This document shows, one piece after another, positions 32,301 to 41,800 of a stretch of 64,000 nucleotides of DNA. The translations under genes were made by a program, and so were the position numbers. Source of the DNA: Litoditis marina (Eukaryota > Nematoda > Chromadorea > Rhabditida > Rhabditidae); NCBI GenBank assembly GCA_964036275.1, contig OZ038440.1:9647690-9711689 (forward strand), written 5' to 3'. How positions within the stretch are numbered: the first letter of the stretch is position 1; the number at the start of each line of letters is the position of its first letter. Below the pieces are notes generated by a model. The model saw only the letters and a program-made list of their open reading frames with translations, did not search any database and was not told the origin of the DNA.

Positions 32301-32612
32301 TACAATGAAAGAACAAAATAGTCGTATCAAACGAGCAGAAATTTCAGAGGGTTTTTCTCCTTACGTTCTGACACGCTGATGCATTCAACTACCACAGTAA
32401 TTTCACGTGTACGACAATACGTGTGAAATACATCAGTTTGCGAGATATTTTTTAGGAGTTATTTTCCATGACATTTTTCCATGTCTACAAACTACTCACA
32501 TATGTGGCATCGCTGAGATTTCGTATAGGTGGTGGTGTGATATTGGCGACCGGCTGACCATTACATTGATCCGACGGATCCCAAGTAGGTACCGGATCAT
32601 TCCCATCTGACG
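20306..32612 (-). CDS. Receptor tyrosine kinase with a vWA-like ectodomain (N-terminal exon missing)
   Basis: 26 exons, high to low: 32612-32500, 32122-32030, 31863-31750, 31521-31369, 31107-31012, 30723-30568, 30332-30279, 29896-29816, 29434-29312, 29026-28897, 28604-28477, 28009-27926, 27728-27611, 27328-27160, 25482-25397, 25056-24911, 24707-24567, 24156-24082, 23817-23728, 23223-23093, 22765-22628, 22285-22192, 21827-21726, 21485-21370, 20933-20854, 20439-20306. They give 981 residues in one frame. Residues about 40-235 are vWA-like (AVLLDLDQTF start, VVMLTNR strand, FTIIGVGNPE end). Next come a Cys pair, a Thr/Pro linker, an unassigned ectodomain, a helix at about 486-506 and a kinase at about 545-838. 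Kinase motifs are GHGAYGQV, AVK (K595), HRDLAARN (D699), DFG (D720) and WLALES. The tail is acidic then basic (RMRRRKSQ) and contains tyrosines. No signal-peptide exon was fixed. A short extra exon near 21590-21640 is possible. Confidence 0.9.
20726..20798 (-). repeat. tRNA-derived SINE-like head
   Basis: On the minus strand it starts GCGGCCGAGTGGTGAAGTGG (A-box-like) and contains GGGTTCGATCCCC (B box). A GCGGC...GCCGC acceptor-like pairing is only 5 bp, so it is not a good functional tRNA. The following 80 bp (to about 20650) may be the SINE body. It lies between the last two exons of the kinase gene. Confidence 0.55.
21033..21212. repeat. GGGGCAGAAAGGAAAG-TIR element, copy 2 (kinase gene intron)
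   Basis: Starts GGGGAACAGAAAGGAAAGTT and ends CTAGCTTTCCATTCTGCCC. The interior shares TTAGCCTGTTTTGGCGCGCG-like and CCCCGGGGTACC segments with the copy at 5699-5890. Confidence 0.65.
22511..22601. repeat. GTAGTTTGATC hairpin element, copy 4 (kinase gene intron)
   Basis: CCTGTCCCGCTGTGTTTGTA with GTTTGATCCC at one end and GTCGAGATCAAACTACAAC at the other. It lies 27 bp from the donor of exon 22765-22628. A lone half (AAAGATCAAACTACAAA) is at about 22137-22153 near the next exon. Confidence 0.75.
25865..26550. repeat. Tandem repeat with GGCGCC palindromes (kinase gene intron)
   Basis: Two 140 bp units (25865-26004, 26005-26143). Each starts ATTGGAAAAACTACTGAA, carries TTAGCCCGTCGCGCC and ends with three GGCGCC palindromes (GGCGCGGGCGCCAATAGGCG). 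Diverged partial units with GGCGCC AAATGGCGCC follow at about 26250, 26382 and 26525. Non-coding, in the large intron between the transmembrane and kinase-start exons. Confidence 0.8.
26614..26977. mobile_element. Foldback element with about 150 bp inverted arms
   Basis: The left arm 26614-26760 (TAAAAAGTGGGGGAACCAAC... to ...GCACAGTGGTTCAC) is the near-perfect inverse of the right arm 26827-26977, around a 66 bp loop. Arm length and identity suggest a recent TIR-only element. No transposase frame is present. It lies in the same intron as the GGCGCC array. Confidence 0.8.
30000..30120. repeat. AGGACGATTATGTGG-TIR MITE, copy 1
   Basis: Ends AGGACGATTATGTGG and CCACATAATCGTCCTT are inverse. 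The centre CTGCAATACATTTTTCAATT is shared with the copy at 39797-39899. In a kinase-gene intron. Confidence 0.7.
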
Positions 32613-32652
32613 CTGAATGAGTACCGTCAGCATAGTTATGGCCATAGTTTTC

Positions 32653-32818
32653 GCCAAGTTAGAAGCGGCAGAATACTGTATACCTCTATTGTTTTGTGCC
32701 GTTATGATCATTGTCGTTGGCAAATCAAAATCGGAAGCATACTGTATTCCTCAATGTTTTGTGTACATTTATGCCTATAGTCGTCGTGAAGTTAGAAGCG
32801 GCAGTATAGTACACCTCA
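32653..32818. repeat. Minisatellite, about 67-72 bp unit, 2.5 copies
   Basis: Units begin AGTTAGAAGCGGCAG (32653, 32788) or a diverged ATCAAAATCGGAAGC, followed by ATACTGTAT-CCTC and TGTTTTGTG. It lies just 5' of the first supported receptor-kinase exon, where the promoter or first intron would be. Confidence 0.55.
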
Positions 32819-35261
32819 AGTTCTCCGGTGCAGTCTGAACTAACACTTGAGTTTAGGAATTTAGATCACGTGTTCAAGGTACGTGACAAACCCACTAAAC
32901 GCACTTTTGTGATTGTTTGCTTGATTGAAGGAGACCGGAGAGCAACATGGTTTCTCGTAAAGCTGCTGTATCCTACTTTTGATTGTACGCGTTGCGTGTC
33001 GCGCGCCATTGTCATGTGAATGTCACGTGGACTGATCAAACTAATATACGAGTTATTTGTGCTCTCTGATCTCAATACAGCTCAAAGCAGTTCGAAAAAC
33101 CTCTGTTCAAGTTGTGTTCCGGTCTCCTTTACACTGACAGAACACGATGCTGAATTTTACAATTCTGCCAACTTCAAATAAAAGTGCGCCAGGTGTTGAA
33201 TAAAAGTGCGCCGGGTGTTCAACTTGTCCAAAGTATAACCGATTTTCGTGTAGTGCCTTATCTAGACGAACTGTTGAGAGCAATAAAAAGATTGTAAAAG
33301 ACACATGTCCTATTTATTTCGCGTTGATCGATTATTATGCCGAGAAAACTGCACAAAATCGAAAGACTCCAGCTTAGGTATGTTATCGAAAAAGCCTGTA
33401 AGATTTAAAAGGGAAATGGAGATCAGAAATACAGAAATCAACATGGAATATGAAAGTTGATTCATCCTATGTGTTGCGTTGCGTGTCGCGCGGCGTTGGC
33501 ATTTCAATTTTTTGACTGGTTCTAAAATAATTAGAACAGCCAGAATCCGAATCTCTGCCCAATTGTTCGACATTTAGTTTCGAGCTTAGCTCAGGGTACG
33601 TATGCAAACATATCCAGGCACCTTTATCCCATCCTGTGTTTCTTGCTTGTATTTTATTTGAGATTTTTAGCTGGGTGGGGTTGAAGCCGCAGATAAATAG
33701 TATATACATGATTGAGGAAACGTAGGTTGGAACTGGACAATAGGGATATTCGTGTAATCTAATAGTGTATGTAAATTTATGTTTAAAAGATGGCAAAAAC
33801 ACAGTCGAGTTTAATTGATCAAATTATCGATTTTGTCAAGATTTCTTGCTACCCACCACAGAATTGCGATCCTGCGAGGAAGGCAATGCACATCAGAAGT
33901 AGAAAGATTGATCGAAATACAGTCATCGTCGAACAACATGCATAGAACTAGAAAACGAAAGTCAAAAAGAACCAAACAAATACCAACACAAATATAGTCA
34001 AAATGCGAAATAAAAAGGAATGAATATAAACCAGTATAAAATCGAAACCCTCTAAAGCATAGAAAGTAGAAACGTATACTCTCTTGCACCCATACCAGAC
34101 CGACAGTAACTTGGAAACCTTCTTATGGAAACTTTAGCAAAAATATGTCCGACAGTTCGTAAGAGTACATATACGAAACAAGACAGAAATTATGTATGAG
34201 CTCCACAAGCAGGTTTTGTCAACAAAGTTGTTTGGAAGTTTGAAATAACTGTGTAGCGTAACCAACATTTGGATGCTATGACATGCATGTAAACGTAGAA
34301 CACTGTTTACAAAAAGATCAAACTAAAAAAATTATGGAGAATAGAATGATAGAAAGTGACAAGTGTTGCCAAAAATGTGATTCAAACTATTTCGAAAAAT
34401 TTCAAAAACCAGAAATTCGGAACTACGCGATGCCACTTAGAAAATATACACGTTCCACATGTGCATTAACTGACTAATACCTTGTTGTAGACTTCAGAAA
34501 TTTCACTGCCCTTTATGAAAGGAGATCGTTTTAACAGCTTTACAACTCGGCTTACAAACTACAGAAAGATAAACAAAAGAAGTGACGCTGATAAGACCAG
34601 CTAAACCGCAAGGGACATGCAGAGGTTAACAAAAAGTTTACTATAAAACAAAATGGTCACTCAATATGCTTCAGAAAAATGAGTAGAACTACAATAAGTT
34701 CAATTTACAACATTATAGCTCTTGTTAGTTTGATACATTGGATGTTTCTACTTCACTTCCCCTAATTCTTCAAAATTTGTCCTGTCCGTTGAAAAGTTAT
34801 CTCTTTTATTCTCAAACTATATTTTTGAAATAAACTGTCGTTGGCAGTCTACGATACAAGTCACCTTTTCATTTGAACTAGCTTTAATTTTCTTTAAATT
34901 TGAATATTTTGAAGAGTTATTTGAAGTGAATGGTTCTGAGTGATTGGTCTAAAAATTTAGCCAAAATTTGAAAATTTGAAAGTTGTGCTGTGCATTCAGG
35001 ACAGTCTGCATAACCCAGAATTGATGATACTATATACGTGGCCCTAAAATAACTGGTTGTTCAAAAAAAACTCCAATCAAAATGTTTTCCCACACATTAA
35101 AAAAATATGGAACACTCACGAAGCAACTGTGCTATTTTGAAGAAGAACATCGGAATCAAATATACCAATCAATGAATAGTTCCGCTCATGTGAACGCAAC
35201 GTATTATTTCAGAAGGTTTGCACGAAAATAACTAGAACAGTAATAATTCATGAACAAGACT

Positions 35262-35387
35262 TGCCGAAATTGCACAATCACGTGAAACATGTTAAACACA
35301 GCACAACTCAGAAACGTGCAATGACAAAGTGCACAATGCCTCATTAGAATGCTAACTTTACGTGACTATTCAATTTACTTCTTGTGA
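35262..35387. repeat. CACGTGA-TIR MITE, copy 4
   Basis: CAATCACGTGAAACATGTTA, then AACGTGCAATGACAAAGTGC, then TTACGTGACTATTCAATTTA. The left outer tip is truncated or diverged. Confidence 0.75.
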
Positions 35388-36075
35388 CCTATCCTATCGG
35401 TCGTAGAAAAAAAGAATGTAGTAGCGCAATCGATTATTGGTAGCGAAATTTTCACATGATAAGCACTTTATCTTAATCAGCAACACAAACACTTCAACCA
35501 ATTAATTTTCTGGAAATACTAGAAAACTGTGATAAGTTAGTAACATGTGACATGGATTAGTTAGTCATCAATAGTACAGTCGTCGTTATTCTTACGTGGA
35601 CTCCACGTATACAGAAGTGCGTCGGTGTCTCTCCAAACGTGTTATATCTGAGCAAATTCTAATCGTTCGTCTAGTACAAAAGGTCTGATTTATATTGTCC
35701 TATTTTTTGCAGTTGTTCATCCTGTAAAGTATAGGCTTTGCTGGTGGCCGCTAAAAACAATACATTTCAAAACACGTTTGGTTCAGGAAAGACGTTGGCG
35801 CTATTGAATGAGGCCAGTTGAGTTGTTTGAATGCATAATGGAAATATTGAATCACTCTGCTTTACAGATAACCTTAGAACGAAAACCTCCCCGACGCATG
35901 TACCATGAGTAAATGGTATAGTCAAGTGAAACGTGGAGACACATCAGGAATTCCACACTTCATAATTACACGTGTTGGAATTTTTTCTGATGTGTTGGAG
36001 ATGTTTTAGTCGACATGACCAGCGAGGTTGAAAACTGTTTGACCCTGCCGCGCGTAACTTTCGTTTTCAAATTTT

Positions 36076-36377
36076 GTGCAGTTTTTTTGACTATTGAATT
36101 ACAGCGAAATTATCCGGGCAGCGAATGAGAACTTTTGAAAGTTACAATCATTATCGACACAACATTGATCTTCTTATGATAATATTATTTAAGTTTTGGC
36201 CATGTACAAAAAGTAGGCGGACCGAAGTGCAGTTTTTTTGACTATTGAATTACAGCGAAATTATCCGGGCAGCGAATGAGAACTTTTGAAAGTTACAATC
36301 ATTATCGACACAACATTGATCTTCTTATGATAATATTATTTAAGTTTTGGCCATGTACAAAAAGTAGGCGGACCGAA
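36076..36377. repeat. Exact 151 bp tandem duplication
   Basis: Copy 1 is 36076-36226 and copy 2 is 36227-36377, starting GTGCAGTTTTTTTGACTATT and ending GTAGGCGGACCGAA. No mismatch was seen by eye. Confidence 0.85.
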
Positions 36378-36463
36378 AAAGAGACGTATTCCGGGATACT
36401 AAGATTCCGTTCCAGTATCTATTCACTTAGCATGCGGATCTATGAGAGGATGGAACAGATTAT

Positions 36464-36992
36464 CTACAAACATAGTGTCATTGAGCGCATACCAGTAACA
36501 ATTGAAAAAAAATTCACTATCAAACAGGTTCCAATTATGGACTTGGGGTGTAGGCGTGCTGAAATTTGCATGTCTTTGAAGATCATTTTGCAAAACAGCC
36601 CAGAAATATCCCTGACACGCTGACAAACACCAATAAGAGTATAAGACCTACTGCAAAATAAAAGACACGGGCGGCTCAGTACGTAACTTCTTTAACATAC
36701 GACGCTCATTTTGGAAATATACCGTCCTGTACACTTACTCGTACGCAACTGACGTAAAACACGTGACTGGAGTTTCACGTGATCGACTTGGTTTGTGATA
36801 AAAACATGTCGAGTAAGACAGACAATATTTCTCTGAGAAAGGAATGGAGTGATGTTCGAGATACACATAATGAACCGATCAATAGTCATCAAAGTGATTC
36901 TGAGCCCGTGATACATTTACTTACCCGAGATAAGACGAGGACATAAAAATTATATGGCCAGAGTCGCTTCGATTCATCACTGATTCCCAAAG
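36464..36992 (-). other. Candidate two-exon 3' end of an unidentified minus-strand gene
   Basis: An exon-like stretch 36992-36925 (acceptor TGCTTAG, donor GTAAGT) reads LGISDESKRLWPYNFYVLVL. It joins in phase to 36619-36464 (acceptor TTGTCAG, stop TAG), which holds a hydrophobic segment IIGTCLIVNFFSIVTG. No family is recognised and no upstream exons were found, so this may be chance. A hydrophobic frame at 38632-38384 might belong to the same gene. Confidence 0.2.
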
Positions 36993-37179
36993 CTAAGCAC
37001 AGAAAACGATAAGTTGAGAAAGGATGATATTTTTCGTTTCCAACGTTTTTTCTAAACAAATAAAACTCGGCAAAGCATGTCGATTGTATACAGTAAGTTA
37101 TAGTTCTCATCATTCCCAATGCGACTGTGGCAGCGTGCCAATGAAATTTCAGGCAGTCAGACAGAGCTTGGGGTAGTTG

Positions 37180-37332
37180 GTCGTTTTAATTCAGATACCT
37201 AGGCGTATGATTTCCGGGAGTTAGCCTTGCGTATGCGTATGCGTATGGCGTATGGCGTATGCGTGCGTATGCGTAGGCGTATGGATTCCGGGAGTCCCGG
37301 AATCCATACGCCTATGTACCTGAATTAAAACG
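37180..37332. repeat. Palindromic element with GCGTAT core
   Basis: Arms GTTTTAATTCAGATACCTAG / TACCTGAATTAAAAC and GGCGTATG...TTCCGGGAGT / ACTCCCGGAATCCATACGCC are inverse, about 40 bp each. The centre is a tandem of GCGTATG/GCGTATGC. A further inverted pair, GGTAGTTGGTCG (about 37172) and CGACCAACTACC (about 37391), may mark outer TIRs. Confidence 0.7.
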
Positions 37333-37551
37333 GCTAGGTCCCTAAACTTGCGATTGGGTGATTTTTGATAAGCCACGCCCACTTCTTTCACGACCAACTA
37401 CCTGGACCATCTGAGGTTTTCATACAATTTGTAAGCAAGGACACAGCGTGAACAGACACATTTTTTAGAATAATTATGATGTATTATTATTGATTACAAT
37501 CAAAAACAGGCACAGTGCCAAAGTTTAGAATAGAGCTAGTTGTTCCAGTAT

Positions 37552-37805
37552 ACTATAAGTAAATTGAATAGTCACGTAAAATTAGCATTCTAATGAGGCA
37601 TACACTTTGTCCAACGTTTTTCTGAAATGAGGGCGTTTTCCATGCAATATACTACAAGTGAATTGAATAGTCACGTAAAATTAGCATTCTATAATGAGGC
37701 TGTAAATGTATAATGAGGAATCGTGCACTTTTTCATTGCACGTTTCTGAGTTCTGCTGTGTTTAACATGTTCCACCGTGACTGTGCAATTGTCTAACAGT
37801 ATAGT
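37552..37805. repeat. CACGTGA-TIR MITEs, copy 5 (one interrupted or nested in another)
   Basis: Two left ends (TATACTATAAGTAAATTGAA at 37552 and TATACTACAAGTGAATTGAA at about 37651), each followed by TAGTCACGTAAAATTAGCAT. Only one right end is present (GCAATTGTCTAACAGTATA). The second copy carries a short internal duplication of ATAATGAGG. Confidence 0.75.
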
Positions 37806-38844
37806 GCGTGAAATAACAAATTTGTTAAATGGTTCTTAGAAGAAGGAAGTAGAATATTATGAGAACAACTCGACTGCATGTATGTGCTGAGCTATCGAAA
37901 TAGTTGGGAGGCATACTTCAAAGGCGGGGAAACACTGTCTGTCTAACACGATAACTAGCACCCTAATAAAAACGTTTGAAATCATCGCCTCAATTGGAGC
38001 CATTTCTAAAATGAAATATTTTTATAGATACATATATATTTCATCTGGAATCGACGTGAAAATTTCCACCGAATGTAATACTTTTCCATAATATTTTTAA
38101 ATGTTGTGCAAATTAGTTTCCCTATTATTGGTTAATGACCTTTTAGGTTAGATGTTTCAATTTATAGGTTTTTGCATTTGTGCAAAATCATAAACTGTGG
38201 AAAACGTCTTCATTTCATTTTAAATAAACAGGAAAATCGATCCACTCAAGTAAAAACACAAACAATAAGTGATGAATGAAAATAATTATACAAGTCTCAG
38301 TATTCACAAGAAAACTCCGTTTGGGAACAAAATAATTCGAAAAAGACGCCAATCATGACAATGTGGACGAAAATGACACCATTTCAGGGAGGAAATGCGT
38401 CAAGGCAGTTGAATACACGTAAAAGGTGAGGATGTACACTTCGACACAGACAAAATAGGAACCAACCATCTGAGGTGGCGCGAAAAATGGTCCTGAGCAG
38501 AGATGAGCAGGCCGTGACAGAAAAAGCTATAAACACCGTAGTAACACACACCCACAAAACGTAGAGTAGTTGATAAATCACTCTAAAATATAAATAAGTC
38601 AACGCAAATATCGCGTTCCCACGCAAAATCAACGTAGATTAGACACCTGTTAGATAGCTTTACAGGTGAACTTCCGAATTATGTGAGTGTATGTACTGTA
38701 CAATCATGACAACTGTCCGCTAATCATAAAGTTCTTAGAGCCTTTAACATGAGTTAGACATAGGTGACAAAAGGCTGGCTCAAGCAATAATTCAACAGCT
38801 GGTACTATATATGATATGCATGCAAAAGCTTAGACTACGGGGTC

Positions 38845-41800
38845 CTATTGCATTCTACACGGGTCATCTCCACGATCCTCGAGGTTCGAGTTGTAGAGTT
38901 CCGTGAACAAATAGCGCATCTGGTCCAGATCCTGCTCCAACTTTTTCAGCGAATCCTCCTGACGTCGCATCTGAAACGAATGGAAATAAGATAAAATCAA
39001 CTTCACTTGATCACGCAAGGAAGACCGCAAAAACACTTCAATCTAGTTAATGTCCCAAGTTTCCTGAACTGAAAATGAAATCATCTGAAATAGTTCATTC
39101 GAATTTCCTAAAACAACAAAAAACAGTCAAACTCACAATCTTCTCCGCTGCTCCCATTGTCATGGCGGTCGAGTCGAACTCTGGTTCAGCCTCACTTTCC
39201 GACATTGAATCGGCTGAAACAAATTCATGTAAAAAAAAGTGAACCACAAATGCACAGCTGCAGTTTCGAGAATAGACTTTTCTGAACGTCTTCAGAACCT
39301 TGGTCTTAGTACAAATCGATGAACGAATGAATTAGAACTTGTAATGAAACTGATAAAACTAATGAAATAGCTTACCCTTGATTCCGAGCATCTTATTCAT
39401 GTCGGGTGCCTTTCCACGTGCAATCATCTCGAGTGACTCCTTCAAGCACTTGGTCAGCAACCGGGAATCTACCAACTTCTTTTGTTGGGCCCTGGAAGAA
39501 GAGAAACGTTCATTGGACATGGAAACACTGCACCTACAAGATGTTCAAGGAAAACAAAACTATTTTCAAGATTAAATTCGGTCGCGCCATACGAACAAAT
39601 TTCAACCAGTGCGCTGGAAAAACCACCCAAAACCCCTACGAAATCAGCCATTTTGTTCGAAAAACATCGAAAAAATTAAAAATAAAAGATACTTAGGAAT
39701 GATAAAGTTAAATGAAATCAAACTAAAAACATCGGAATTGAGCACCATACACCGTATAGGCCTGCTTTAATAAGAGCGAACTCTTGAGACAGGACGTGGA
39801 CGATTATGTGGACCAATCCTAACGCTTCGGTTCTTTAAACTGCAATACATTTTTCAATTGCAGTTCAAAGGACCAAAACTGGTCCACATAATCGTCCTTC
39901 CTTAAGGTGATAAACATAAACATAAAAACTGACCGTAGACTCTGACTCATCGAAGCAGTGACGTCATCCTTGCGAGCGGCGTCGATTGCGTAGTTGGACA
40001 ACGACTTTCTCAGGTTGCTCTTCTGGCTCGGAAGAGGACTGAGATTGGAGGAGGCACCCAGGGTGGAATGGGCCTGCAACCACGAAAGTTATCAACAACT
40101 AGGTGAACTTGTTCATACAAGTATCGTGTTTTTGTATAATAATTTCCATTTTCTAGTTTTCTACCAATTTAATACATTAGGTATAGAGATCAGAGATAGC
40201 ATACACCGAAGTTGGGACCTAGACAGAAAATACCTCGGACATTCGCTTGCAAGTTGTGGGTCATGCAAGATGCTCGAAATAGTATAAACCCGTGGGCGGT
40301 ACACACCGAATCAATCACACGGAACCAAGTTCTACGATTGGAGTGCAACCATGCGACGTTCACGTTAACGTGTTATTTTCGAAAAAAAAACACGATTATT
40401 ATCAATACCATCATTATGAGACAAACCTTAGTATAAGGCCTTGATGATCCGTAGAGTGGGGTGCGTACTTCGGCCAGTGACTCTGTGTCCTCTGCCAGGG
40501 GGGTGGAGCCAGAGGAACACGACTGGTGGTAGAGGGAGGCCTCCATACGCATTTGCTACAAAACAACAAAATATGTAACGCCATAGGTCACTGTGTTTGC
40601 TAGAGCTAAATATATTTAAATGATATAAAATTTGTTTTATTAAAATGTTTCTCTTAAACTATAATAAACTAAACGGAACGGTCACGTATGAACTAAAGCT
40701 AGATCAACAATTGTGCAGTCAATCGTTATACACTTTCGAGTCCTTTTTTTAAAAAGTAATCACACCTTACGCTCACCCTAAGAGTGCAAAACTGAAAAGC
40801 ATATTTCAAGAAGCGGTTCCTAGAAAAAAGAATTCCTTATTTGTAATTGAACAAAGATTGAAAACTCGATCGGGAACTAGGCTCACCACAATATTCTGCT
40901 CCAGCTTCTTGACAGCGGCTTCCTTGACGTCGAGGTCCTTGTTGAGGGACTTGTTCTGCAGCTCCAGATACTCCAGCTCCCGCTGGAGAGAATCACAACG
41001 CCGTTCCACCTCCTGCTTGTCTTGCACCTCTCGCCAAGCACGTCGCAACTCATCCTCCTGAAAATCAAGAAAAAGTTTAAAAATCATCATTTATGACTTA
41101 TATGCCAAATATGCAAGTAAGACGTCGAAATAACCTGCGAATTGCGAGTACAACGGATATGTACATCATAAGAAATACAAAGATCATTTTCCCAGCAATG
41201 TTTGATACATCACGTTTTTACTATGTTTGGAGAAAAGGTGTCTCAAAAGTCAGGCATCTCGATTGAGATATTGTCCAAGTTCGGGACCCATCATTGTAAT
41301 TTCAAGAGCAAAAAAACAGTAAGGTTATAAAAATCGAGTGTTTGGGTTGTCCCTGCCTAAATAGTCAGTTGTATTCTTGGCCTAAACTTGCTTCGGTCCT
41401 AGAACGAACCAACTGGCCTGGGAAGAAATTGACCATACCTGTTTGGTCATCTCCTGCTTCAGTTCGAGGTAGGCCGCTGACGAGGTGTCGGGCATGCTGG
41501 CGGCTCGCTCGCGGTACTTCACGTACTCCTCGTCCAGATCATTCAATCTAGAACAAACAAGGAATTATTATTAATAATCAAAAGTAGCCAGAAAATGCAA
41601 TGTAGAGATATAGAACAAAGAATGATGATGAATACTCAGACGCAGAGCAAGTTTTCATTGACGATTTCACGTCTAGAAAAAAGTAGTTCACGATTGTTGA
41701 TCAAGTTCATAATTTCGATTTCCGTAAAAGTTCTAGAGAATTGTGGTTTAGTCGTTCAGTATTAACATTCTGCAAACCAAATAAAAATCAACTTCTCCCA

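Larger units (their letters stand above)
32819..38844. other. 6 kb gene-poor region upstream of the receptor kinase gene
   Basis: Should contain the kinase gene's promoter and signal-peptide exon. The best signal-like frame on the minus strand starts near 33465 (MNQLSYSMLISVFLISIS), but no donor of the needed phase follows it, so it is not joined. The rest is repeats: a CACGTGA MITE at 35262, a 151 bp duplication at 36076, a GCGTAT palindrome at 37180 and nested MITEs at 37552. A GTTGCGTGTCGCGC motif recurs at about 32990 and 33478. Confidence 0.5.

Noticed and set aside
33400..33470. Signal-peptide exon MNQLSYSMLISVFLISIS for the receptor kinase
   Set aside because: Looks like a signal peptide, but no GT donor of phase 1 follows, as needed to join exon 32612-32500. 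Kept only as a candidate.
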